Assembly: GCA_003248755.1 (NCBI GenBank)
Contig: QFQW01000097.1
Coordinates: 1 to 12,974 of the forward strand
Reading direction: 5' to 3'
DNA length: 12,974 nt
DNA from: Chryseobacterium sp.
GTDB lineage: Bacteria > Bacteroidota > Bacteroidia > Flavobacteriales > Weeksellaceae
Positions 1 to 6,865 of this stretch are shown piece after piece. Under the pieces are notes generated by a model. The model was given only the letters and a program-made list of their open reading frames with translations. It ran no database searches and was not told the DNA's origin. The position numbers and the translations under genes are program-made. Every line of letters starts with the position of its first letter. The first letter of the stretch is position 1.

Positions 1-180
1 TATAGTTGCAAGCGTCGTTCAACTTTGAGATTTAACTGGGCGAACTCGAGACCACTCCTATTCAGACTGGCTATTGGCGTCAGCATTCCTGGAGATAACA
101 CGAGCTCTTTGACGTCCCACAGCACACCCTCCCCCAACTTAAGCATATATTTTAGTTGTTCTAATAGGCACGCTTAGTGA
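1..180. other. Compositionally atypical left edge, no recognised gene
   Basis: GC is about 46% by count (83 of 180), clearly above the AT-rich sequence that follows. Both strands are open. The plus strand in frame 1 runs from the edge to a TAG at 175-177. A minus-strand frame runs from an upstream stop near 178 off the left edge, with a possible ATG at 144-146 beginning MLKLGEGVLWDVKEL. I recognise neither translation, and about 58 open codons on one strand can arise by chance. It could be the edge of a foreign insertion, a partial minus-strand gene, or a junction or assembly artefact. I see no RNA gene here. Confidence 0.4.
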
Positions 181-282
181 TTTTTGAAACGTTTTGCAAA
201 AAACTCTCGTAAAAATAGTCTTGGACAACCTATTAGAAAAAAGAGAAGTGTTCTTTGTACAGAAAGAAATTTTTTCAGTTAG

Positions 283-408
283 TGTTTTCAAAAAAAATTC
301 TGTTTACAAAACATTAAAATTGAAGAAAAAGCTCTTACAGAACAATTCGGGCAGGATTATATAGATTATAAAAAACAGACAAAAAAATTAATACCATTTA
401 TTTATTAA
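283..408 (+). pseudogene. 3' remnant of an isoprenylcysteine carboxyl methyltransferase-type gene
   Basis: The frame ending at the TAA at 406-408 reads IKIEEKALTEQFGQDY, then IDYKKQTKKLIPFIY. This resembles the conserved cytoplasmic tail of ICMT/PEMT-like membrane methyltransferases: a paired-Glu segment, an FGxxYxxY segment and a terminal IPFIY. An in-frame TAG lies at 280-282. The residues before about 313 are not hydrophobic, whereas the family has a transmembrane helix there. The catalytic region is absent, so this is a truncated remnant or a junction inside a gene. It ends 4 nt before the response regulator start, so the two were probably neighbours in an intact ancestor. The family call rests on recollection of the motif. 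Confidence 0.5.
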
Positions 409-412
409 ACCA

Positions 413-1162
413 ATGAAAATAAGAACGATAATCATAGAAGACGAAAAACCGGCAGTTAGAAGACTGGAAAAATTATTGGGTTTGTTTTCTGATTTAGAAT
501 TAGTTACAAGCCTTAATTCTGTGGAAGAAGCTGTTGATTGGTTTCAGGAAAATGAACATCCGCAACTGATTTTTTCTGACATCGTTTTAGGGGATGGATT
601 ATCATTCGATATTTTTGATAAGGTTTCTACCAAGGCTTTTATCATTTATACCACAGCGTTTGACCAATATACTTTGAAAGCTTTCAAGTTAAATAGTATT
701 GATTATCTTCTGAAACCCATTGAAGAAGAAGATTTGGCAAAAGCGATTGAAAAGTTCAAATCATTCTTGCCGGAAGAAGGAACAGTTAATTCACAGGAAA
801 TCAGACAAATCGTTCGGAAAGAGAAAACAACACTTTCCAGAATTTTAGTTAAAATCGGATATAATCTGAAAGTGGTTTCCATCAATGAAGTGAGTTGTTT
901 TTTTAGTGAAAATAAAATCGTTTATCTGCAAACCAAAGAACGAACTTACCCAACAGATTTCACTTTGGACGAATTGGAAAATGTTTTGGATAACACTAAA
1001 TTTTTTCGGGTAAACAGACAATTTATCATCAGTTCGGATTACATCAAAAACATCCATACTTCCCCAAATTACAAAGTTGATTTAGACTTCCAACCGAATG
1101 AAGAAATCACGGTAAGCAGAGAAAGAGTGAAGGATTTTAAAGATTGGCTGGCGGGGAATTAA
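413..1162 (+). CDS. LytTR-family response regulator
   Basis: This is a two-component response regulator of the LytR/AlgR type: phosphorylation of the receiver domain controls a LytTR DNA-binding domain. In the 249-residue protein the receiver domain spans about 3-118. It has the acidic pocket (IIEDE, residues 7-11), the likely phospho-acceptor Asp56 in FSDIVLGDG, Thr80/81 in YTTAFDQY, and Lys101 followed by Pro in LLKPIE. The LytTR domain spans about 140-247 and includes the family signature FFRVNRQFIIS and a closing VSRERVKDFKDWL. Length and both domains are complete. The usual partner is a membrane histidine kinase, often encoded next door, but none is visible; a truncated unrelated gene lies 4 nt upstream. 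The target promoters cannot be read from the sequence. Confidence 0.93.
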   Translation: MKIRTIIIEDEKPAVRRLEKLLGLFSDLELVTSLNSVEEAVDWFQENEHPQLIFSDIVLGDGLSFDIFDKVSTKAFIIYTTAFDQYTLKAFKLNSIDYLLKPIEEEDLAKAIEKFKSFLPEEGTVNSQEIRQIVRKEKTTLSRILVKIGYNLKVVSINEVSCFFSENKIVYLQTKERTYPTDFTLDELENVLDNTKFFRVNRQFIISSDYIKNIHTSPNYKVDLDFQPNEEITVSRERVKDFKDWLAGN

Positions 1163-1163
1163 A

Positions 1164-1196
1164 TAAAAATCACTTCTGCAACAGAAGTGATTTTTA
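1164..1196. terminator. Bidirectional intrinsic terminator
   Basis: A perfect 15-bp inverted repeat with a 3-nt loop (1179-1181) lies between the convergent response regulator and mnmA genes. The core arm CACTTCTG pairs with CAGAAGTG. It is flanked by an A-run on the left and a T-run on the right, so it can end transcripts from either side. Confidence 0.9.
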
Positions 1197-1216
1197 GATT
1201 TATATTAATTTCGAAA

Positions 1217-2404
1217 TTAGCTGATAACGCCACTTCCAATCAATTCATCATCGATATACCAGGCGGCAAATTGGCCTTCTGCAATGGCAGACTGTGGGTT
1301 TTCAAATTCCATGAAAAAGCCTTCTTCGAATTGATAAATCCTCGCTTTTTCCAAAGCCTGACGGTAACGGATTCTTGCCATGACTTCCATGGATTCTCCG
1401 TTTTTCAACCATAAATCTTCGCGAACCCAGTGCACTTCGGAATTGTCAATCTTCAAAGCTTTTCTAAACAATCCTGGAAAATTTCTGCCTTCACCAACGA
1501 AAATGATATTGTTCTCCATTTCTCTTGAGATAATGAAACAACTCTCTTTGTGGCCACCGATTCCCAAGCCTTTGCTTTGTCCGATGGTAAAAAACTGAGC
1601 ACCCTGATGTTTTCCAATCACTTTTCCGTCCTCTTTTTTATAATGGATTTTTGCAGAGAGATATTCTAATTCTTCTAATTTAGAATTAAAAATTGGGACT
1701 TCTTTATGATATTCAGCAAAATCATTGAAGATTTCTACAATTTCGCCCTCTTTCGGTACCAATTGTTGCTGAAGAAAGGTCGGTAAACTCACTTTTCCGA
1801 TGAAACAAAGTCCTTGTGAATCCTTCTTGTCAGCCGTTACCAAACCTTGTTCTCTCGCAATTTCACGAACCTCAGGTTTTGTTAATTCTCCAATCGGGAA
1901 CAATGCTTTTGATAATTGGTCTTGACTTAATTGACAAAGGAAATAGCTTTGGTCTTTGTTGTTATCTTTTCCGGCTAAAAGATGAAAAACTTCTTTCCCA
2001 TTTTCATCAAAAGTCGAGGTCACGCGAGCGTAATGTCCTGTTGCAACTTTCTCAGCACCAAGTGACAAAGCTGTTTTCATAAACACATCGAATTTCACTT
2101 CTCTGTTACAAAGCACATCGGGATTGGGTGTCCTTCCTTTCTGATATTCATCGAACATATAATCTACAATTCTTTCTTTGTAGAGCTCACTCATATCAAT
2201 CACCTGAAACGGAATTCCTAATTTTTGTGCGACGAGAAGCGCATCATTACTGTCTTCTATCCAAGGACACTCGTCCTCCAAAGTTACCGATGCATCATTC
2301 CAATTACGCATAAAAAGTCCGATAACCTCGTGACCCTGCTGTTGCAAAAGATAAGCGGTCACGCTAGAATCTACGCCTCCGGAAAGGCCAACTACTATTT
2401 TCAT
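1217..2404 (-). CDS. mnmA: tRNA-specific 2-thiouridylase MnmA
   Basis: MnmA puts the 2-thio group on U34 of the tRNAs for Lys, Glu and Gln, using ATP and a persulfide relay. The 395-residue protein begins with the PP-loop ATP-pyrophosphatase motif GLSGGVDSS (6-14). It has catalytic Cys99 in NPDVLCNREVKFD and the second Cys200 in SQGLCFIGK; these two cysteines form the sulfur-transfer pair in the family. Residues DQSYFL (151-156) and FTIGQSKGLGIGG (272-284) are also typical. The protein is somewhat longer than the usual 360-370 residues, with extra sequence around 221-262. It stands alone on the minus strand, facing the response regulator, with a promoter motif about 50 nt before the ATG. Confidence 0.97.
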   Translation of the reverse strand: MKIVVGLSGGVDSSVTAYLLQQQGHEVIGLFMRNWNDASVTLEDECPWIEDSNDALLVAQKLGIPFQVIDMSELYKERIVDYMFDEYQKGRTPNPDVLCNREVKFDVFMKTALSLGAEKVATGHYARVTSTFDENGKEVFHLLAGKDNNKDQSYFLCQLSQDQLSKALFPIGELTKPEVREIAREQGLVTADKKDSQGLCFIGKVSLPTFLQQQLVPKEGEIVEIFNDFAEYHKEVPIFNSKLEELEYLSAKIHYKKEDGKVIGKHQGAQFFTIGQSKGLGIGGHKESCFIISREMENNIIFVGEGRNFPGLFRKALKIDNSEVHWVREDLWLKNGESMEVMARIRYRQALEKARIYQFEEGFFMEFENPQSAIAEGQFAAWYIDDELIGSGVIS

Positions 2405-2454
2405 TTCATTTCAATTTTACGAAACTCTTGACGGGAGTTCTTAGTTTGAGGTTG

Positions 2455-2462
2455 CAAAAATA
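2455..2462 (-). promoter_or_regulatory. Predicted mnmA promoter, -7 element
   Basis: Read on the minus strand the bases are TATTTTTG, matching the Bacteroidota -7 consensus TAnnTTTG, about 50 nt before the mnmA ATG. The -33 region is only a T-rich run, with no clear TTTG at the right distance. Confidence 0.55.
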
Positions 2463-2535
2463 CGATTAAATTATTCGCTAAAAAACCATAATTTTAGACA
2501 TTGAGAAAATCGATATTATAATAGAATAAAAATTT

Positions 2536-2610
2536 GGGCAGCTTTATCCGCCCTCCGTTCCCGCTATCCGCCTTAGGCGGATGAGCTCCTCTCAGGTCGG
2601 GCTGCGTGCA
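2536..2610. repeat. Dispersed intergenic repeat, variant copy, with internal 17-bp palindrome
   Basis: This GC-rich island sits in an otherwise AT-rich gap between mnmA and the outer-membrane protein gene. It starts with AGCTTTATCCGCCCTCCGTT and contains the palindrome ATCCGCCT-T-AGGCGGAT (2566-2582). Its left part aligns by eye with the reverse complement of the element at the right end of the window (12815-12930): both have AGCTT(A/T)ATCC followed by (T/C)TCCGTT. I recall similar sequences recurring between genes in Chryseobacterium and Flavobacterium genomes. No ORF is evident. The copy is in the opposite orientation to the right-hand one. Confidence 0.65.
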
Positions 2611-2654
2611 ATTCGGTTTTCCAAATTCAATTGATGACATAAAATTCAAATATT

Positions 2655-3179
2655 ATGAAAAAACATTTCACTTTATTATTAATGATGATTAGCTTTTGGT
2701 CATTCTCTCAAATTGCAATGAGTTCAGGAAATCAAAATAATCGCTGGACTTTTGGAGGAGGTTTAGGTGTAGGATTCGGGAGTAATTCTTATTTCAATCT
2801 GCAAGTTTCCCCAAGAGTCGGTTATAAAATCACAGAGCAGTTGGAGGGTGGGCTTATTGGAAATGTTTCCTGGCAAAAGGATGATTATTACAGCTCTACA
2901 ATGTTTGGAATTGGTCCGTTTGTCAATTACTATTTTGCGCGTTCTTTCTTTGTCGGAGCCAATCTTCAGCAATATTTCATTAATTCTAAAGAGAAATATA
3001 CAGGTTATAAATTCAATACTGATGAAACTGCTTTGTATCTTGGCGGAGGTTATATGCAGAATATTGGAAACAATGCATTTATGCAACTCGGCGTGATGTA
3101 TAATGTTTTGTGGAAGGAAAACGAAAGTATTTTCAGTTCTGGATTTGTTCCTACTATTGGATTTGTAGTAGGGCTGTAA
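2655..3179 (+). CDS. Small outer-membrane beta-barrel protein
   Basis: The 174-residue protein begins with a signal peptide (KKH, then a hydrophobic stretch, probably cleaved after about residue 19 in SFWSFSQ). The rest alternates short amphipathic strands rich in Gly and aromatic residues, such as WTFGGGLGVGFG, GIGPFVNYYF and TALYLGGGYMQNIG, ending in FVPTIGFVVGL. Strand count and length fit an eight-stranded barrel of the OmpA/OmpX-like or PorT-like kind found in Bacteroidota. There is no C-terminal periplasmic domain. The specific function is unknown. A dispersed repeat lies just upstream and I find no clear promoter motif. Confidence 0.75.
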   Translation: MKKHFTLLLMMISFWSFSQIAMSSGNQNNRWTFGGGLGVGFGSNSYFNLQVSPRVGYKITEQLEGGLIGNVSWQKDDYYSSTMFGIGPFVNYYFARSFFVGANLQQYFINSKEKYTGYKFNTDETALYLGGGYMQNIGNNAFMQLGVMYNVLWKENESIFSSGFVPTIGFVVGL

Positions 3180-3183
3180 AAAA

Positions 3184-3242
3184 ATAAAGTCCTCTTATAG
3201 TTCATCATTTGTGTTTAATAAAACTTTTAGAGAGGACTTTAT
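3184..3242. terminator. Candidate terminator between convergent genes
   Basis: Perfect 12-bp arms, ATAAAGTCCTCT (3184-3195) and AGAGGACTTTAT (3231-3242), lie 4 nt after the outer-membrane protein stop and before the convergent Crp/Fnr gene. The 35-nt loop is long for a classical terminator. Position and symmetry still favour a shared bidirectional terminator. Confidence 0.6.
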
Positions 3243-3303
3243 ACCCAAGTGTTTTTGGTTGAGCAAAATTATATTATTGATTGCATATCAAAAATAACCT
3301 TTG

Positions 3304-3888
3304 TTAATTTTCCCGAAAAATTCTTTTTTTTATTCTACTCAGGGAAACCGGCGTAATTCCCAGAAGAGATGCAATATATTTTGATGGTACTTTTTTTAGG
3401 ACTTCAGCATTTTCTTCCAGATGTTTCTGATAGCGTTCTTCGGGATTTAGAAGAACAAAGTCTTCAATGTTTTTCAAGAAAATTCCCAACATTGCGAGGA
3501 ACATATTTCCTCTAAGATTATTAAGTGTAATACTTTTCTGTGAGTTTAAATAAATTGAATCATAGGTCGATTCAAAAACTTCTGTTCCTCCGATGGATTG
3601 ATAAAAATATCGGGATGGTTTTCCATAGATAATCCCATCATAATTTCCAAAAAAGCTCTTTTTGGTATGAAAAAGAACTGTTTTTTCTGTTCCGTTATCC
3701 ATTAAATAGTAGATTCTTACAATCCCACTTTTTATAAAGAAAACTTTACGATTGTTCTCTTCGGACTCAATAAAAATGGTTCCGGATTCTACTTTTTTGT
3801 AAGTAATATCAGGCCATAGTAACTCCAAATCTTCTTTTGTAAGACTGGGAACATTTTTAAGCAGATATTCTTTAGATTCAGCATTCAT
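3304..3888 (-). CDS. Crp/Fnr-family transcriptional regulator
   Basis: The 194-residue protein has a cyclic-nucleotide-binding-type beta-roll at about 20-115, for example FFIKSGIVRIYYLMDNGTE. A long dimerisation helix follows at about 125-158. A compact helix-turn-helix lies at about 167-190 (VPSKYIASLLGITPVSLSRI). This architecture matches the small Crp/Fnr-like proteins common in Bacteroidota. No cysteine cluster for an iron-sulfur centre is present, so an Fnr-type oxygen sensor is unlikely; the ligand is unknown. It lies downstream of clpC on the same strand, separated by a strong hairpin that ends about 10 nt before its ATG. Expression may therefore depend on read-through or on a promoter inside clpC. 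Confidence 0.85.
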   Translation of the reverse strand: MNAESKEYLLKNVPSLTKEDLELLWPDITYKKVESGTIFIESEENNRKVFFIKSGIVRIYYLMDNGTEKTVLFHTKKSFFGNYDGIIYGKPSRYFYQSIGGTEVFESTYDSIYLNSQKSITLNNLRGNMFLAMLGIFLKNIEDFVLLNPEERYQKHLEENAEVLKKVPSKYIASLLGITPVSLSRIKKRIFREN

Positions 3889-3898
3889 AGTTATAAAA

Positions 3899-3923
3899 TG
3901 ACCACCTAAATCTTAGGTGGTCA
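3899..3923 (-). terminator. clpC terminator or attenuator before the crp-like gene
   Basis: A perfect 11-bp stem (TGACCACCTAA paired with TTAGGTGGTCA) has a 3-nt loop. On the minus strand it is followed by TTTTATAA. It sits between the clpC stop (3940) and the ATG of the Crp/Fnr-like gene (3888). It can end the clpC transcript, or limit how much read-through reaches the regulator gene. Confidence 0.75.
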
Positions 3924-3939
3924 CATTTTATTTAAGTTT

Positions 3940-6471
3940 TTATTTTACACTTTCTTTAGTGCTTTTCTCTTTTTGAGATTTACCTTCCAACCCGTCTTTG
4001 GCTTCGTTAAGTTTAAGAATCACTTTTTCACCTTCGCCAAATTGTTTGTTAACAAGCATCTCTGCTAGCAAGTCTTCTATGTACTTTTGGATAGCACGTT
4101 TCAGAGGTCTTGCTCCAAAATCCTTATCCCAGCCTTTTTCAGCAATGAAATCTTTGGCTTCATCTGTTAATTCAACTTTATAACCCAATTTTTCTAATCT
4201 GCTGTAAAGTTTACCAAGTTCAAGATCGATGATTCTTCTGATATCCCCTTGTTCAAGAGAATTAAAGATAATGATATCGTCAATTCTGTTCAAGAACTCT
4301 GGAGAGAATGCTTTTTTAAGTGCACTTTCAATTGTTGATCTTGCTCTTGCATCAGAAGTTGTTTTCTTAGCGGTAGTTCCAAATCCAACTCCGTCTCCGA
4401 AGTCTTTCAGATCTCTTGTTCCGATATTAGAAGTTAAGATGATAATCGTATTTCTGAAATCAATTTTTCTTCCCAAAGAGTCGGTTACGTGACCCTCGTC
4501 CAAAATCTGCAATAAGATATTGAAAACATCTGGATGGGCTTTTTCAATCTCATCCAAAAGAACTACGGCGTAAGGTTTTCTTCTTACAGCTTCTGTTAAT
4601 TGTCCGCCTTCTTCATAACCAACATATCCCGGAGGCGCTCCTACTAATCTAGAAACGGCAAATTTCTCCATATATTCGCTCATATCAATTCTGATCAAAG
4701 CTTCATCAGAATCAAATAATTCGCGAGCCATTACTTTTGCAAGTTCGGTTTTACCAACACCTGTTGTTCCAAGGAAAATAAATGTTCCAATTGGTCTGTT
4801 TGGATCTTTCAAACCGGCTCTGTTTCTTTGAATGGCTTTAACAACTTTTTTAACGGCATCCTCTTGACCGATAACTTTTCCATTAAGTTTATCATCCATC
4901 TTAGCCAATTTATCGAGTTCGTTTTTACCAACTTTGGTCACAGGAACGCCGCTCATCATAGAAACAACCTCAGCAACATTTTCTTCGCTTACGGTTTCTT
5001 TTTTCTCCTTTACATCTTTATCCCATTGTTCCTGAGCAAGATTTAGTTCAATTTGAAGTCTTTCTTCTTCATCTTTCAATTTTCTTGCTTCCAGATAGTC
5101 CTGAGCTTTTACAGCATTCTGTTTCAATTCCTTAACTTCCTCGATACGTTTTTCGTGATCAATGATTTCTGTAGGAACTTTCATGTTTTTGATATAAACT
5201 CTGGAACCGGCCTCGTCCATTGCATCAATAGCTTTGTCTGGTAAGAATCTATCCGTGATATATCTGGCTGTCAAATTCACACAAGCATTAATTGCTTCTT
5301 CTGTGTAAATCACATTGTGATGATCTTCGTATTTATCTTTGATCTGATGAAGAATTTGAATTGTTTCTTCGATAGACGTTGGTTCAACCATTACTTTTTG
5401 AAAACGACGCTCCAAAGCACCATCTTTCTCGATGTACTGACGATATTCATCCAAGGTAGTAGCTCCAATACATTGAATCTCACCTCTTGCCAAAGCCGGT
5501 TTAAACATATTAGAAGCATCTAAACTTCCTGTAGAACTTCCCGCTCCAACAATTGTGTGTAACTCATCTATAAAAAGAATGACATCTCTGTTTTTTTCCA
5601 GTTCTGTCATTATCGCTTTCATTCTTTCTTCGAATTGTCCACGATATTTAGTTCCTGCAACAAGACTTGCTAGATCCAACGTAATTACTCGCTTACCATA
5701 CAGAACCCGAGAGACTTTTTTCTGCTGGATTCTTAATGCTAATCCTTCTGCAATTGCAGATTTACCAACTCCGGGTTCACCAATCAAAAGAGGGTTGTTT
5801 TTCTTCCTTCTGGACAGAATCTGGGAAACACGCTCGATTTCTTTCTCACGACCGATGACAGGATCTAATTTCCCGTCTCTCGCAAGAGCCGTTAAATCAC
5901 GACCAAAATTATCTAAAGTTGGCGTTTTACTTTTCTGAGATCCAAGATTACCTGTTGGTTTTTTCATCTGATTATAAGGCTCTTCTTTTTCCTCATCGTC
6001 ATCATAAGCACTGTTTTGCGGCAATTGATCTGTGTTTTTCAACATCTTTCTATATTCTTTTTGTACTGCATCATAATCGATGTCGTAAGCTTGAAGAATG
6101 CTGGAAGTAGGGTCTTCCTGTTTGTAAAGAATACCTAACAAAAGATGAACAGTATTAATATCTGATGATTGATATTGTCTGCACTCTAATTCTGATCTTT
6201 TCACAGCTTGATCAGCCATTTTTGTAAAAGAAATGCTACCCATGTTGGCAGTAAATGGGTTAGAATTTACGGCACTCAGGGTTTCGATTTTTCTCTTTAT
6301 CTGGGTGAGGTCTGCACTAAGATTTTCGAGGATTTCTTTCGCAGAATTTTCAGTCTTGATGATTCCTAAAAGGAAATGCTCAGTATTCAGAAACTCACTC
6401 TGCAACCTCCTTGCTTCATTTTTGCTTTGTTTGAACACACCGTTCAAACCGTCTGAAAATTTGTAATCCAT
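3940..6471 (-). CDS. clpC: ATP-dependent Clp protease ATP-binding subunit ClpC
   Basis: ClpC is a class-I HSP100 AAA+ unfoldase that feeds proteins into ClpP. The 843-residue protein starts with two Clp_N repeats (about 1-145), then an acidic, polar linker (155-185). AAA domain D1 has Walker A GEPGVGKS (231-238), Walker B ILFIDE (298-303) and RRF (355-357). The short UVR-type middle domain (about 438-485, with KAQDYLEARKLKDEEE) marks ClpC rather than ClpB. D2 has Walker A GTTGVGKT (568-575) and Walker B VVLLDE (636-641). VGF at 695-697 is the ClpP-docking loop. The C-terminus is Lys/Glu-rich. No McsA, McsB or CtsR is encoded nearby, as expected outside Firmicutes, and clpP is not in the window. 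Confidence 0.96.
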   Translation of the reverse strand: MDYKFSDGLNGVFKQSKNEARRLQSEFLNTEHFLLGIIKTENSAKEILENLSADLTQIKRKIETLSAVNSNPFTANMGSISFTKMADQAVKRSELECRQYQSSDINTVHLLLGILYKQEDPTSSILQAYDIDYDAVQKEYRKMLKNTDQLPQNSAYDDDEEKEEPYNQMKKPTGNLGSQKSKTPTLDNFGRDLTALARDGKLDPVIGREKEIERVSQILSRRKKNNPLLIGEPGVGKSAIAEGLALRIQQKKVSRVLYGKRVITLDLASLVAGTKYRGQFEERMKAIMTELEKNRDVILFIDELHTIVGAGSSTGSLDASNMFKPALARGEIQCIGATTLDEYRQYIEKDGALERRFQKVMVEPTSIEETIQILHQIKDKYEDHHNVIYTEEAINACVNLTARYITDRFLPDKAIDAMDEAGSRVYIKNMKVPTEIIDHEKRIEEVKELKQNAVKAQDYLEARKLKDEEERLQIELNLAQEQWDKDVKEKKETVSEENVAEVVSMMSGVPVTKVGKNELDKLAKMDDKLNGKVIGQEDAVKKVVKAIQRNRAGLKDPNRPIGTFIFLGTTGVGKTELAKVMARELFDSDEALIRIDMSEYMEKFAVSRLVGAPPGYVGYEEGGQLTEAVRRKPYAVVLLDEIEKAHPDVFNILLQILDEGHVTDSLGRKIDFRNTIIILTSNIGTRDLKDFGDGVGFGTTAKKTTSDARARSTIESALKKAFSPEFLNRIDDIIIFNSLEQGDIRRIIDLELGKLYSRLEKLGYKVELTDEAKDFIAEKGWDKDFGARPLKRAIQKYIEDLLAEMLVNKQFGEGEKVILKLNEAKDGLEGKSQKEKSTKESVK

Positions 6472-6540
6472 AATTAAAAATTATACACTAAGTTATGTTT
6501 TTTATGATAAATCCTACAATAATTATTTGTAAAATTTAAA

Positions 6541-6556
6541 TATTTGTTTGCAAATA
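6541..6556. promoter_or_regulatory. Inverted repeat in the clpC upstream region
   Basis: TATTTG and CAAATA flank a TTTG spacer, giving a perfect 6-bp dyad about 70 nt before the clpC ATG. It lies in the 177-bp divergent gap shared with the small membrane protein gene. It could be an operator or an incidental AT-rich palindrome. The rest of the gap is AT-rich. I could not place a convincing clpC promoter there. Confidence 0.3.
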
Positions 6557-6620
6557 GATTGCCATCTGAAAAAAATGGACTTTATGACTTAATTTTTTTA
6601 TCCACTCAAAAAAAATTGTT

Positions 6621-6628
6621 TAGGTTTG
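6621..6628 (+). promoter_or_regulatory. Predicted promoter, -7 element, for the membrane protein-glycosyltransferase pair
   Basis: TAGGTTTG matches the Bacteroidota -7 consensus TAnnTTTG exactly. It ends 20 nt before the ATG at 6649, giving a short 5' leader. A T-rich tract (6593-6599) lies at about the distance of a -33 element but lacks TTTG. Confidence 0.65.
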
Positions 6629-6648
6629 TAGTCCTCAAAGATTAAACA

Positions 6649-6864
6649 ATGGATAATTGGGCAGACTATGTCGGATATTTGGCTTCCGCTTTTGTAGTGG
6701 GAAGTTTTTTACTTAAAAAAATCACTACTATTAGAACGATAAATTTACTAGGATGTATATGTTTCGTTATTTATGGCATCTATAGTGGGTTGCTTTGGCC
6801 AATCATTATTCCGAATGCTGTTCTTGCATTTATCCAGCTTTATCACATCATAAAAAAAGATTAG
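6649..6864 (+). CDS. Small inner-membrane protein with three predicted helices
   Basis: The 71-residue protein has hydrophobic segments at about 7-23, 31-47 and 50-67, separated by a short basic loop (LKKITTIRT), and ends in KKD. The pattern of a Gly-rich first helix, then NLLGCICFVIYGI and WPIIIPNAVLAFIQLY, resembles the short YgjV/CBU_0592-like or PQ-loop-like membrane proteins of Bacteroidota. Some of these carry misleading database names. Function is unknown. Its stop is one base before the glycosyltransferase ATG, so the two are almost certainly co-transcribed and perhaps translationally coupled. Confidence 0.75.
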   Translation: MDNWADYVGYLASAFVVGSFLLKKITTIRTINLLGCICFVIYGIYSGLLWPIIIPNAVLAFIQLYHIIKKD

Positions 6865-6865
6865 G

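Noticed and set aside
159..238. 10-bp inverted repeat as the terminal repeat of a mobile element
   Set aside because: A match of this length over a few hundred AT-rich bases is not rare, there is no transposase or target duplication, and the 60-nt interior holds no gene. It is kept only as a note under the left-edge finding.
5555..5938. Plus-strand reading frame of 127 codons within clpC
   Set aside because: It is the antisense shadow of a well-conserved AAA domain; its translation shows no family features or plausible start context.
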